From Sphingopyxis jiangsuensis (lineage in GTDB: Bacteria; Pseudomonadota; Alphaproteobacteria; Sphingomonadales; Sphingomonadaceae): a DNA stretch of 64,000 nucleotides. Every line of letters starts with the position of its first letter. The stretch's first letter is position 1. Positions 1 to 9,105 of the stretch are shown here, piece by piece. The position numbers were made by a program, and so were the translations under genes. Location: positions 391,524-455,523 of the forward strand of contig NZ_JAERPO010000002.1 of NCBI RefSeq assembly GCF_016734905.1, in the 5' to 3' direction. The notes beneath the pieces are model-generated. The model searched no databases. It was not told where the DNA came from and saw only the letters and a list, made by a program, of their open reading frames with translations.

Positions 1-62
1 CGAATTTTCAAACGCCTTGCCGCACGAATTTTCGCGTGAGTCATTAGCGCTTACAAAATGGA

Positions 63-159
63 GGCAAATTTGCCAAATTTAAGAAATCATCCAAACTGAG
101 ACCGATTGATTGCCAGAGTTCCCAAATCCGATGCTTCCAAAATTGGCAAGTCTTGCCAA
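63..159. promoter_or_regulatory. Pair of palindromes sharing GGCAA/TTGCC half-sites
   Basis: Two perfect inverted repeats lie in a locally A+T-rich stretch upstream of the decayed gene at 229: GGCAAATTTGCC at 63-74 and TTGGCAAGTCTTGCCAA at 143-159. Both are built from the same half-site. They could be operators for a dimeric regulator. No intact gene follows directly; the sulfotransferase begins at 790. This is seen in the sequence only; no regulator is identified. Confidence 0.25.
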
Positions 160-228
160 ATCGCAGCGTTGTCTTGTGCTTAGCCTCCAGGCCACACAGG
201 GTGCAGCTATTCTGCACCGCCCCACACC

Positions 229-650
229 ATGCCCATGCGCGCCCGGAACCCCCTCTACATCATGGCTAAACCGCCGCCGGAGGTGCGGGCGGCGATCGAG
301 CGTTGCCGCGCAACGACCCCGGGCGCGGCCCCCACCCCCTCCATGTCACGCTCATCTCGCTCTACGACCTGCACACTGCGCCGCCCGAGTGGCTGCCCGC
401 GACCATCGCCGCGCTCGACAGTTTCGCCGCGGCGCCCTTCCCGCTCCGCTTCGACCGGATCGAAAACCGCAAGGCGGTAACCTTGCGCACGCGCGAGCCG
501 CTGGCTGGGGCGCGGGCGGCCAGCCGGGGGCGCGTCGCGATCTTTCCGGCGGCCGCGACCTTTGCGCGCTCCTGCGCTATGCTGCGCGGCGCAGGGGCGA
601 GTCGCATCGGGGACGAGGGGGCACCGCACAAAATTCGGGACTGTGACCGG
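229..650 (+). pseudogene. Decayed 2'-5' RNA ligase (LigT/ThpR-like) remnant
   Basis: The frame starting at 229 encodes a typical family N-terminus (NPLYIMAKPPPEVRAAIERC). Around 305-330 homology jumps to the frame containing 303, which continues with LHVTLISLYDL, carrying the first HxTx-type motif, and with an alpha/beta stretch (LDSFAAAPFPLRFDRIE). After about 500 no frame continues the fold and the second HxTx motif is absent. At least one frameshift plus loss of the C-terminal half means the gene cannot make an active 2H phosphoesterase. In intact relatives the two HxTx motifs form the catalytic site. The assignment is from motif recognition only; a sequencing error could explain the first frameshift but not the missing second motif. 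Confidence 0.6.
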
Positions 651-789
651 CGGCACTGCCGTGCGCAGGTCGCCCTCGCACAGAGCCGCCGTGCACCGCA
701 ATGGGTGCGCGAATCAGAATCGAGGTTTCGCATGACCCGCTCCGTCTCCTGGCGTCGGGACATGACGATCCCGAAGCGAAAGGACCTGC

Positions 790-1737
790 ATGACGACCAT
801 CCCCCGCTTGATCCGTCCCGCGACGCGCCCCGTGCGCTCGCGCTTCTTCGACAGCGCCTTGTGGGACGACTTCCCGATGCGCGGCGACGACATCATCATC
901 TCGACCTATCCCAAATGCGGCACCACCTGGACGCAGCGCATCGTCGGGATGCTCGTCTTCGGCAGCGCGGCGCCCTTTTCGGTACAGGAAAGCTCGCCCT
1001 GGCCCGATTTCCGCTTCATCCCTGTGGAAGCGACGCACGGGATCGCCGCATCGCAGACGCATCGCCGCTTCCTGAAGTCGCACCTGCCCTTCGACGCGCT
1101 GCCCGTGCACGAGGGCGTGAAGTTCATCCATGTCGCGCGCGACGGCCGCGACGCCGCCATGTCCTTCTTCAATCACAAGCGCAATTATACCCCCGGGATC
1201 GTCGCCGAATTTGCGCGCGTCAGCCTGGAAGATCCGAAATTCGGCGATGCGCCCGATTTCGTGCCGACCGACCCGGCGCAGCATTTCCACGACTGGCTCG
1301 TCGGCGACGAGGATGCGATGGGCGACCCCGGCGCCTCTTATTTCGCGATGGAAACCAGCTTTTGGGAAGCGCGCAGCGACCCCAATGTCCTGCTCGTCCA
1401 CTATAACGACCTCAAGGCCGACCGCGGCGGCGAGATGCGGCGGATTGCCGACTTCCTCGGCATCGCGATCGACGAGGCGCTGTGGCCGACGCTGATCGAG
1501 GCGGCGGGTTTCGACGCGATGAAGGCCGCGTCGGACGAACTTTTGCCGACCGCCGCAGACATCTGGGAAGGCGGCGGCAAGACCTTCCTGCACAAGGGCA
1601 CCAACGGCCGCTGGCGCGACATTTTCCGCGCCGACGACCTCGCGCTCTATGATGCAAAGGTCGCAGCCGAATTCAGCCCCGAACTCGCCGCATGGTGCGA
1701 GCACGGGCGGCTCGGCGCCAAGGCGCTCGCGGCCTGA
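790..1737 (+). CDS. Sulfotransferase domain protein (PAPS-dependent)
   Basis: A 315-residue protein of the cytosolic type-1 sulfotransferase family, which transfers a sulfuryl group from PAPS to hydroxyl or amine acceptors. The 5'-phosphosulfate-binding loop TYPKCGTTW lies at residues 39-47, close to the N-terminus as expected. The 3'-phosphate site follows as VARDGRDAAMSFFNH, and the C-terminal FLHKGTNGRWRDIF corresponds to the family RKGxxGxWK element. There is no signal peptide, so it should be cytoplasmic. The start is preceded by GAAAGGA at a good distance. The acceptor substrate cannot be read from the sequence. The next gene, an N-acetyltransferase, is convergent, so no operon partner is evident. 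Confidence 0.88.
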   Translation: MTTIPRLIRPATRPVRSRFFDSALWDDFPMRGDDIIISTYPKCGTTWTQRIVGMLVFGSAAPFSVQESSPWPDFRFIPVEATHGIAASQTHRRFLKSHLPFDALPVHEGVKFIHVARDGRDAAMSFFNHKRNYTPGIVAEFARVSLEDPKFGDAPDFVPTDPAQHFHDWLVGDEDAMGDPGASYFAMETSFWEARSDPNVLLVHYNDLKADRGGEMRRIADFLGIAIDEALWPTLIEAAGFDAMKAASDELLPTAADIWEGGGKTFLHKGTNGRWRDIFRADDLALYDAKVAAEFSPELAAWCEHGRLGAKALAA

Positions 1738-1765
1738 CGCGCGGCACGGCGGTACGGGGTGGCGC

Positions 1766-2644
1766 CTAGGCGGGCGCCACCTCGGCCGTCGCCGCACGCT
1801 CGATCGCGCGGCGCCAGCCGGGCTCGACGTCGATCAGGAAGATGTCGGCCAGCGCGCGTTCGATCGCGTCGGCGTCGAGGTATCGCTGCTCGACCGCGCC
1901 GTCGGCGTGGCGGATCGTCAGCCGATTGTCGCGCAGCCCGTGCCGCGCCGCATCGGTCGTACGCGCGGCGACGAGCGTGTGGCGGAAATGCGACGCGGGA
2001 TGCGTCGAGGTGTACCAATTGCCGACCTCCAGGTCGATCGCCGGCGCGGGGCTGTCCTCCACGTCGTAAAGCACGCGCCATTCGCCCTTGACCTCGGCCT
2101 CGACGCGGTATGAACGCCGTCCGCGGCGCACGCGATAGCGCTCGTGCCGCGTCGGCTGCGGCCGCGAATGGTCCATCGCGAGCGGCTGCGGCGGCACCGT
2201 CGCGCCGAACCCCACATCGACGAGCCACGCGCGCCCTTCCAGCATCACGCGCAGCACCAGATGCGTGCGCGCTGTCGGCGGCGCGTCGCCCGGCATCATC
2301 CACCGCACGCGGCCGAGCAAGGGTTCGGCGACAAAGCCCGCCGCCCGCAGCACACGCAGGAACAGCCCATTCTGTTCGAAACAATATCCGCCGCGCCGCC
2401 GTGGCCCGAGCAGCTTGGCATCGACCGCCTCCGCGCCGGTATCGACCGCCTGGCCCATCAGGGGGTCGAAGGATTCGAACGGGATCGCGGCCAGATGCGC
2501 CGCCTGCAACGCGCGCAAAACCTCCATCGTCGGCGCGGGCGGCGGTCCCGCATAGCCCGTGCGCTCCGCGTGGCGCGTCAACAGCGATGGCGCCGCATCG
2601 ACAGTCGATAAATCGGGAGAAAACGGGCGGTAGAGCATGGGCAA
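1766..2644 (-). CDS. nat: Arylamine N-acetyltransferase
   Basis: A 292-residue member of the NAT family, which moves an acetyl group from acetyl-CoA to arylamines, hydrazines or related acceptors through a cysteine thioester. The catalytic triad is complete: Cys88 in RGGYCFEQN, His128 in RTHLVLRV and Asp143 in VDVGFG. Length matches bacterial NATs (about 270-290). The N-terminal helical bundle and central beta-barrel region are both present. It converges with the sulfotransferase gene. Start choice is uncertain by two codons because a second Met lies at residue 3. The natural substrate in environmental bacteria is usually unknown, as here. Confidence 0.93.
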   Translation of the reverse strand: MPMLYRPFSPDLSTVDAAPSLLTRHAERTGYAGPPPAPTMEVLRALQAAHLAAIPFESFDPLMGQAVDTGAEAVDAKLLGPRRRGGYCFEQNGLFLRVLRAAGFVAEPLLGRVRWMMPGDAPPTARTHLVLRVMLEGRAWLVDVGFGATVPPQPLAMDHSRPQPTRHERYRVRRGRRSYRVEAEVKGEWRVLYDVEDSPAPAIDLEVGNWYTSTHPASHFRHTLVAARTTDAARHGLRDNRLTIRHADGAVEQRYLDADAIERALADIFLIDVEPGWRRAIERAATAEVAPA

Positions 2645-2734
2645 ATCATCCTTTCGCGAATCATTTGCCTCCGTCTCTGCAAGCTCAACCGCGCTTTAGG
2701 TCAAGCGCCCGTTCGGATGGCGCGGCGGCGCGGT

Positions 2735-3286
2735 CTAATAGGCATTGCGCTCGCGGCGCAGTTCGGCGCGGCCGTCCTTCCAGTTCACTTCCGCCGCGGG
2801 CTCGTCGGGCTTGCCCGGTGCGAACAGCTCGAAAACCACCGTCCCGTCATTCTGGGTGCTTTCGATCACGCGTTCGGGGGTGAAACTGTCGGGCGCCGCG
2901 CCGGCCGCCGCGATCACCTCGGCCGGCGCCGCGGTCCATTCGATGTCGCGCTGGACCTCGACCACGCGGTACTGGCCGCCCTCCTCCAATATGTCGAGTT
3001 CGATCTCGCTGCCGTCGGCGCGCGTGCCTTCGACGTCATAGAAGACCATGCCGTCGCGCTCCTTGCGCTCGGCCTCGACGATCGTCATGTCGGGAATCCG
3101 GGTGAGCACCGCCGCGCGCACCGCGTCGGGCAGGTCGGCGGCCGCGATCTTGTCGATACGCGCCGCGGGGCCGGCGGGAAGCACCGCATTTGCGCCTGCA
3201 TCGCCCCTGGCGTCCGCCGCCGGATCCTCGCTGCACCCTGCAAGCACGCCCAGCGCCGCCGCCGCTACGACCATCCTGCGAACCAT
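2735..3286 (-). CDS. Small exported lipoprotein, PepSY-like body
   Basis: About 183 residues starting at MVRRMVVAAAALGVLAGCS, a short lipoprotein signal with lipobox LAGC. This start is preferred over an upstream ATG because GGGAG lies just before it. The mature part is acidic and contains two similar segments (PDMTIVEAERKERDGMVFYDVEG and the following beta-rich part) resembling PepSY-type putative peptidase-inhibitor or sensor domains. Family assignment is tentative. It should be anchored in the envelope. It stands alone between divergent or convergent neighbours, and no partner gene is visible. Confidence 0.7.
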   Translation of the reverse strand: MVRRMVVAAAALGVLAGCSEDPAADARGDAGANAVLPAGPAARIDKIAAADLPDAVRAAVLTRIPDMTIVEAERKERDGMVFYDVEGTRADGSEIELDILEEGGQYRVVEVQRDIEWTAAPAEVIAAAGAAPDSFTPERVIESTQNDGTVVFELFAPGKPDEPAAEVNWKDGRAELRRERNAY

Positions 3287-3321
3287 CGTCACACTCTCCC
3301 TCGGCCGGAACGCTGGAAACG

Positions 3322-3645
3322 ATGCCCACCCTAAGCCCACACAACAACCGAGTCGAGCCTGCTGCTGTCGGGCGTTGCCGCGCGCCGACGAAAGCCGGCA
3401 CGCATTCGGCGACCCCCTTCCACGCTCCGCGCGGGACCGACAGCGATTGCGCCTATATGGGCGGCTCGGTGAAAGTGAACGGCGGCGGCGTGACCTATCC
3501 GATCATTCTCGGCGCGTGCATCACGACCGCCGCCGAAAAGATCGTTGCCGTCTATACCTACGATGTCCCTGGGAAAGACGGCGACATCGCGGGCAAGATG
3601 CGGAGCGCGCGCTCGGTCGCCATGTCGATCCGTCCGGCGTCATAG
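3322..3645 (+). pseudogene. Hypothetical fragment, possible C-terminal remnant
   Basis: The last ~85 codons of this open frame read as a compact, protein-like segment (CAYMGGSVKVNGGGVTYPI followed by ILGACITTAAEKIVAVYTYD and a Lys/Arg-rich tail). The preceding codons look like random high-GC translation. A Met at 3457 would give only 62 residues, and no convincing ribosome-binding site precedes it. This suggests the 3' end of a once longer gene whose 5' part has been lost, or a very small protein. I do not recognise the family. It fills the gap between the lipoprotein and the GNAT gene. Confidence 0.35.
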
Positions 3646-3676
3646 CGCAGCGCGAGGTTCATTGAGCTCGGCCAGG

Positions 3677-4237
3677 TCAGCCGTCCGACCGGCACCGATC
3701 GCGGGACGGCGTAAACACTGGCGCCTCCGCTCGAAGATCGAGCAGGTGCCTGTGGAAAAGCTGGCCATCGACCACAACCTCTCCGGCGCGTTCGGCGCCG
3801 AAACGGGAGAGCAAGAACGCGTTGCGCCGCGATGGCGGCAACAGGAAGCTAACCTCGGCAATTGATTCATGCTGCTTGGCAAATTCGATCGCCTTTCGCG
3901 CGATGGCGGCGCCATATCCGAAAGCCCGGGGATGCAGGACGAGACCGAAATCCCAATCATCTCCTTCCAACTGGAATCCGCCCCAGCCTGCGTAACGCCC
4001 GTCGATCATTATCGCCCAATGGCCGAGTCCGTCGCGTCGCCAGCACTCTTCTTTCGCAGCCACGAAAGCCCGGACCGTCTCGATATCCCACGGCGCGCGC
4101 ATCAAGGGCAAATGGCGCGCAATCCGCTCGTCGGCCATGTGGTCCAATATTTGCGCCGCCGGTATCTCTGACAGCCGCAAAAACGTTATCTCGGGACGAT
4201 CGTTGCTACGCCATCTTGCCAAGCCTACTCGTGCCAT
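3677..4237 (-). CDS. GNAT family N-acetyltransferase
   Basis: A 186-residue protein with the RimJ/RimL-like GNAT layout. The N-terminal half (DERIARHLPLMRAPW, then VRAFVAAKEECW) matches the helices before the core. GHWAIMIDGRYAGWGGFQL gives the beta2-beta3 strands, and a loop reading HPRAFGYGAAIARKAIEFA occupies the acetyl-CoA-binding A-motif position (Q/RxxGxG/A). The acetyl acceptor could be a small molecule or protein N-terminus and is not predictable. It is separated from pepN by 67 bp on the same strand, so co-transcription from upstream pepN is possible. Confidence 0.8.
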   Translation of the reverse strand: MARVGLARWRSNDRPEITFLRLSEIPAAQILDHMADERIARHLPLMRAPWDIETVRAFVAAKEECWRRDGLGHWAIMIDGRYAGWGGFQLEGDDWDFGLVLHPRAFGYGAAIARKAIEFAKQHESIAEVSFLLPPSRRNAFLLSRFGAERAGEVVVDGQLFHRHLLDLRAEAPVFTPSRDRCRSDG

Positions 4238-4304
4238 TTCCGGAATACGCGCACAACGCCGCGACCGTTACAGCCGCCGTCAATTCTCTCTCAACGGCAG
4301 TCGC

Positions 4305-6905
4305 TCAGCCGAGCAAGCTTTTGCTCGCCTGTTCGGTTACGTCGCGTGACAGCCCCGGTTGCGCCAAAATCCGGTCGAGCTCAGCCTTCATCATCGCGGC
4401 ACGTGCCTCGTCGAAGCGCTTCCAACGTCCCAGTGGCGGGATCATCCGTGCGGCGGTCTGCGGATTTTTGGGATCGAGCGCGATGACGAGGTCGGCGATG
4501 GTGCGGTATCCCGCACCGTCGGCCTGATGGAAGGCCGCCTGATTGCCCGTCAGCGCACCGTACAGCGCGCGCACGCGGTTGGGATTGGTCAGCGTGAAAT
4601 CGGGATGCTGCGCAAGCGCGCGCACCGCATCGACCGTATCGGGGCGCATCGACCACGCCTGCACCTGGAACCATTTGTCGAGCACGAGCGGATTGTCGCG
4701 ATAGCGCTGGTAGAAAATGTCGAGCGCGTGCGCGCGCTCGTCGCTGTCGCCATGCGCCAGTGTAGCGAGCGCCGCCTGCCGCTCGGTCATCCCGTCGGCT
4801 TCCGAGAAAATTGTGAATGCCAGCGACGGCACATCGGCGCGGTCGGTGGCCGCCAGATAGGCGAGCGCGACACCGCGGAGGCGCCGCCCGCCCTTTGCCT
4901 TGCGCGACAGGATCGACGCCGGCGGCGCGCCCTCGGCAAGAATGGAGCGCCACTCGCTTTCGAGCGCCGCGCCGATCGCATCCTGCAGCGCGAGCCGCTC
5001 GCGGCGGATCGCGTCGGGGTCGACCGTCAACATCTGGTCGCCGATGAACGCCTCACTCGGCAACAACACCGCTTCGGCGACAAAGGCCGGGTCCGCCTCA
5101 CGGCCGCGCAGCGTTTCCGCCACCGCATCGATTACCGCCTGGCGGTGACCCGGCTTGCCCGAAACCGCTGCGACGAGCGTGTCGAGCATCAGCTGCTGGA
5201 GCGCCTCGTAACGCGCGAAGGGATCATCGTCATGCGCGGCGAGCCAGCCGAGTTCGTCGGCTCCGCGCTCGAAATCAATGATGACCGGCGCCGAAAAGCC
5301 GCGGTTCAGCGACAGCTGCGGCGACGCTGCGAACTGCCCGAGCGGAACGAGTGTTTCGGCATCGTGCAGCACGACCAGTTGCTCGCCGGCCTGCGTCGCA
5401 GTCGCGCTTCGGTCAAAGGCCTTGATCCGTAGCGGAATCGGCATCGGCACCTTGACCGGCTGACCGGGCGTCGGCGGAACATTCTGTGTCAGATGAAGCT
5501 GCGCCGCACCCGATGCCGCGTCATGTTCGACGCGCGCCGTAACGCGCGGCGTTCCCGCCTGGCTGTACCAGAGGCGAAACTGCTTGAGATCGAGCCCTGC
5601 GCCATCCTCGATCGCCCGGACAAAATCCTCGCACGTTGCGGCCTCTCCGTCGTGGCGGTCGAAATAGAGGTCGGTGCCTTTGCGGAAGCGCTCGGGGCCC
5701 GCCATCGTCGCCATCATGCGAATGATCTCGGCGCCCTTGTTATAGACGGTCGCGGTGTAGAAATTGCTGATTTCCTGATAGCTGTCGGGCCGGATCGGAT
5801 GCGCGAGCGGTCCCGCATCCTCCGGGAATTGCGCCGCGCGAAGCAGGCGGACGTCCTCGATTCGCTTGACCGCGGGCGATCCCATGTCGGCCGAGAAACT
5901 CTGGTCGCGATAGACGGTGAAGCCTTCCTTCAGGCTCAGCTGGAACCAGTCGCGGCAGGTGATCCGATTGCCCGACCAATTGTGAAAATATTCGTGCGCG
6001 ACGACGCCCTCAACCCCGTCATAATCGGCGTCGGTCGCGGTGTCGGGGTCGGCAAGGATATAGCGCGTGTTGAAGATATTGAGCCCCTTGTTCTCCATCG
6101 CCCCCATGTTGAAATCACTCACCGCGACGATGTTGAAGAGGTCGAGGTCATATTCGCGACCATAGACCCGCTCGTCCCACGCCATGCTGTTCTTCAGCGC
6201 CTGCATCGCATGGCCGGTGCGGCTCTCGTCGCCCGCGCGCACCCAGATGCCCAGCTCGACCTTGCGTCCCGACATGGTGACGAATTCGTCGCGGTTGACG
6301 ACGAGGTCGCCCGCGACGAGCGCGAAGAGATAGGAGGGCTTGGGCCACGGATCTTCCCACAGCGCCCAATGTTTGCCGCCTTCGCCTGCGCCCTTGTCGA
6401 TGCAATTACCGTTCGACAGCAGGATCGGGAAGCGCGTCTTGTCGGCTTCCATCCGCACCTTGTAGCGACTGAGCACATCGGGGCGGTCGGGGTGGAAGGT
6501 GATGCGGCGAAAGCCTTCGGCCTCGCACTGGGTGCAGAGCATGTTGTTCGAAGCATAGAGCCCCATGAGCTGCGTATTCGCGCTCGGGTCGATTCGCGTG
6601 TCGACCTCGACCGTGGCCGCCGTCCGGTCGCCAAGGTCGACGATCAGATCGGACCCGTCCATCCGCCAGTCGTTCCAAACCTCGCCATCGACGCGTACGG
6701 CCTCCGGCGTCAAACCGTCGCCGCGCAAGACCAGCGGTGATGGCGTTTCGATATCGCGTTCGACAGCCAACGCAGCAGTCACGGACGTCTCCGCCAGGTC
6801 GAGCCGAAAATCGAGCGCAATATCGGGAACGCGCCACTCGGGCGGGCGGTAATCGCCGCGATGAATGGTAACGGGGACGGGCGGGGAGGAAGAGACGTCG
6901 GTCAT
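4305..6905 (-). CDS. pepN: Aminopeptidase N (M1 family zinc metallopeptidase)
   Basis: An 866-residue M1 aminopeptidase of the proteobacterial PepN group, which removes N-terminal residues from peptides in the cytoplasm during peptide turnover. The exopeptidase motif GAMEN is at residues 268-272. The zinc site is HEYFHNW (residues 304-310), with the third ligand Glu327 in SLKEG. The length and the long C-terminal helical domain match E. coli PepN (about 870). There is no signal peptide. The gene ends 67 bp before the GNAT start and is divergent from the SDR gene at 6952, sharing a 46-bp intergenic region. Confidence 0.96.
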   Translation of the reverse strand: MTDVSSSPPVPVTIHRGDYRPPEWRVPDIALDFRLDLAETSVTAALAVERDIETPSPLVLRGDGLTPEAVRVDGEVWNDWRMDGSDLIVDLGDRTAATVEVDTRIDPSANTQLMGLYASNNMLCTQCEAEGFRRITFHPDRPDVLSRYKVRMEADKTRFPILLSNGNCIDKGAGEGGKHWALWEDPWPKPSYLFALVAGDLVVNRDEFVTMSGRKVELGIWVRAGDESRTGHAMQALKNSMAWDERVYGREYDLDLFNIVAVSDFNMGAMENKGLNIFNTRYILADPDTATDADYDGVEGVVAHEYFHNWSGNRITCRDWFQLSLKEGFTVYRDQSFSADMGSPAVKRIEDVRLLRAAQFPEDAGPLAHPIRPDSYQEISNFYTATVYNKGAEIIRMMATMAGPERFRKGTDLYFDRHDGEAATCEDFVRAIEDGAGLDLKQFRLWYSQAGTPRVTARVEHDAASGAAQLHLTQNVPPTPGQPVKVPMPIPLRIKAFDRSATATQAGEQLVVLHDAETLVPLGQFAASPQLSLNRGFSAPVIIDFERGADELGWLAAHDDDPFARYEALQQLMLDTLVAAVSGKPGHRQAVIDAVAETLRGREADPAFVAEAVLLPSEAFIGDQMLTVDPDAIRRERLALQDAIGAALESEWRSILAEGAPPASILSRKAKGGRRLRGVALAYLAATDRADVPSLAFTIFSEADGMTERQAALATLAHGDSDERAHALDIFYQRYRDNPLVLDKWFQVQAWSMRPDTVDAVRALAQHPDFTLTNPNRVRALYGALTGNQAAFHQADGAGYRTIADLVIALDPKNPQTAARMIPPLGRWKRFDEARAAMMKAELDRILAQPGLSRDVTEQASKSLLG

Positions 6906-6951
6906 CGCTTCGGTCTAGGCTTGCGCCGCGCGGCGCGCAATAAGGGCGGCG

Positions 6952-7743
6952 ATGGGACAGATGCTGATTTTCGGAATGGGCTATGCCGCGCGTCACCTCG
7001 CCGCGCGACTGGAAGCGCGCGGGTGGGACGTCGTGGGAACGACGCGCGACGGGCGCGACGCGACGTTACGCTTCGACGACGAGACGGCGGTGTTAGCGGC
7101 CCTGCGCGGCGCGACGCACATCCTGTCGTCGGTGCCGCCGGGCGAGCGGGGCGATCCGGTACTCGCCCGCTATGGCGAAGCGGTTGCGGTCGCCCCGGCG
7201 GGGTGGGTCGGTTATCTTTCCTCGACCGGCGTCTATGGCGATACCGGCGGCGCGTGGGTCGACGAAAGCGCATCCATCCAGGGTCGCCGCGCCCCGCGCA
7301 ACGCTGCCGATGCAGCATGGGCCGAACTGCGAAGCGACGCACGCGTCTTTCGCCTGCCCGGCATCTATGGCCCCGGCCGTTCGATCCTCGACCGCCTGCG
7401 CACGGGTCGCGCCCATCGCATCGACCTGCCCGATCAGGTGTTCAGTCGCGTCCATGTCGACGACATAGCGGGCGGCGTGATCGCCTCCTTCACGGGGCCG
7501 CCCGGCGTCTATAATCTGGCGGACGACGAGCCGTGCCACCAGAACCGCCTCGTCGAATGGGGCTGCGCGATGCTCGGTCTCCCTGTCCCGCCGCTGCAAA
7601 GGATCGATGAAGCAGGCCTGTCACCCGCCGCCCGCGCCTTTTATGCCGAGAACCGCCGCGTCGCGAACGGCAAGGCAAAACGCCTCATCGGTTGGGCGCC
7701 GCGCTATCCCAGTTTTCGCGAAGGGCTGGCGCGCCTGCTGTAG
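6952..7743 (+). CDS. SDR/NAD-dependent epimerase-like protein
   Basis: A 263-residue atypical short-chain dehydrogenase of the YeeZ type. The N-terminal Rossmann loop is present as LIFGMGYAARHLA. The central YLSSTGVYGDTGG resembles the Ser/Tyr region of extended SDRs, followed by FRLPGIYGPGRS and a conserved RVHVDDIA segment typical of nucleoside-sugar epimerase-like proteins. Substrate and reaction are unknown. The gene is short for a sugar epimerase. It is divergent from pepN and converges with the DUF445 gene. Confidence 0.82.
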   Translation: MGQMLIFGMGYAARHLAARLEARGWDVVGTTRDGRDATLRFDDETAVLAALRGATHILSSVPPGERGDPVLARYGEAVAVAPAGWVGYLSSTGVYGDTGGAWVDESASIQGRRAPRNAADAAWAELRSDARVFRLPGIYGPGRSILDRLRTGRAHRIDLPDQVFSRVHVDDIAGGVIASFTGPPGVYNLADDEPCHQNRLVEWGCAMLGLPVPPLQRIDEAGLSPAARAFYAENRRVANGKAKRLIGWAPRYPSFREGLARLL

Positions 7744-7749
7744 CCGTCG

Positions 7750-9042
7750 TCAAATCAACACATCGACCGTGTGAATCGCGACCCCAACCAGTCCGCCGAC
7801 CAGCGTGCCGTTGATGCGGATATATTGCAGGTCATCGCCCACCGCATTTTCCAGCCGGTCGGTAATCGTCTTGGCGTCCCAGCCGCGGATCGTGTCGGAC
7901 ACGAGCTTGAGCGCGGTCTCCCCATAGCTGTCGACCACGCCCACCACCGCGCGGCGCGCATAGCGGTTGAGCGTGCGCTTGATATGAACGTCTTCGCCCA
8001 GCATCGTACCGAATTGGGTGACGAGCTCGCCGATCCGCCCGGCGAGCATCGTTTCGGGATCGCGTGCGGCCTTGAGCAGCGCGCCGCGACCCTGTTCCCA
8101 CAATCCGTCGAGCCAGCGCTTGACCGCCTTGTTTTCGAGCAATTCGTCGCGGACGCGCGCGACCTTTTCCTTGACCTCGGGGTCATGCTGCAGGTCGAGC
8201 GCCATTTTGGCGAGCCCTTCTTCGACGCGGATACGCAGCGGATGATCGGGCTCGACCGCCATTTCGCTGAGCAGCTTGCCGAGCCCCGCGACGATGCGGT
8301 TCGAAATACTCTCGTCAAGGCCGGTGAAGCGCACGATCGCGTTGCTGTTGTCGTGAACCATCTGGTGGATCAGGTGCGCGTTGAGATCGAGCGTCTTCGA
8401 CCCCCACTTTACCATCGCGTCGAGCAAGGGCTGGTGCCGCCCCTCGGCGAGCGCGGCCTGCAAGGCCTGCCCCAGCAGCGGCGCGACATCAAGTTCGCGC
8501 AACCGGTCGGCGATCGCCGACTTGACCATCCCGCCGAGCCGTTGCTGGTCGAGCGCGCCGAGCCCGTCGGCGATTATCCGCGACGCGCCGAGCCGCAGAC
8601 GCCCGCCGCCCTCGGCAGGATGTGCGAGGAACTTGCCGACCGCCCCCGCGACGTCGACCGTCAGCATTTTTCGTGCGATCAGGCGCGGCAGCAGAAAGTT
8701 ATTGAGCAGGAAGCGCGCCAGCGTATCGCCGATGCGGTTCTTGTTCCGCGGGACGATCGCGGTGTGCGGAATCGGCAGCCCCATAGGATGGCGGAAGAGC
8801 GCGGTCACTGCGAACCAGTCGGCGAGCCCGCCGACCATCGCGGCCTCGGCAAAGGCCCGGACAAAGCCGATCGCCGGATGCACGTCCTGATAATATTTGG
8901 CGCTGACGAACACGACCGCCATCACGACCAGCATACCCGTCGCCACAACGCGGATATTGAGCCCGCCGGTCGGCACGGCGACGCCGCGGCGCATGAAATC
9001 CGCGCCGCCTGCGTCGGACCGGGCTGAAACGCTATCCGTCAT
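7750..9042 (-). CDS. DUF445 family membrane protein
   Basis: A 430-residue protein matching the DUF445 (YjiN-like) family. There is a hydrophobic segment near the N-terminus (VATGMLVVMAVVFVSAKYY) and the characteristic GLADWFAVTALFRHPMGLPIPHTAI block, which is the family signature. A long helical, charged middle follows, and the C-terminus ends in a second membrane segment (LVGGLVGVAIHTVDVLI). It should sit in the inner membrane. The family has no established biochemical function. It lies 63 bp upstream of nothing co-directional except the RND pump, whose stop is at 9106, so it may be the last gene of the pump transcript. Confidence 0.9.
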   Translation of the reverse strand: MTDSVSARSDAGGADFMRRGVAVPTGGLNIRVVATGMLVVMAVVFVSAKYYQDVHPAIGFVRAFAEAAMVGGLADWFAVTALFRHPMGLPIPHTAIVPRNKNRIGDTLARFLLNNFLLPRLIARKMLTVDVAGAVGKFLAHPAEGGGRLRLGASRIIADGLGALDQQRLGGMVKSAIADRLRELDVAPLLGQALQAALAEGRHQPLLDAMVKWGSKTLDLNAHLIHQMVHDNSNAIVRFTGLDESISNRIVAGLGKLLSEMAVEPDHPLRIRVEEGLAKMALDLQHDPEVKEKVARVRDELLENKAVKRWLDGLWEQGRGALLKAARDPETMLAGRIGELVTQFGTMLGEDVHIKRTLNRYARRAVVGVVDSYGETALKLVSDTIRGWDAKTITDRLENAVGDDLQYIRINGTLVGGLVGVAIHTVDVLI

Positions 9043-9105
9043 GCCAACCCAATGGCGAAGCCCGCCAAAGGTTGCAACCGGCGCGGCGGCTGGGGCCGCG
9101 CCCGG

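Noticed and set aside
2460-2485. GATTCGAAC word resembling a tRNA T-arm
   Set aside because: It lies inside the nat coding sequence, and no acceptor stem or anticodon arm can be folded around it.
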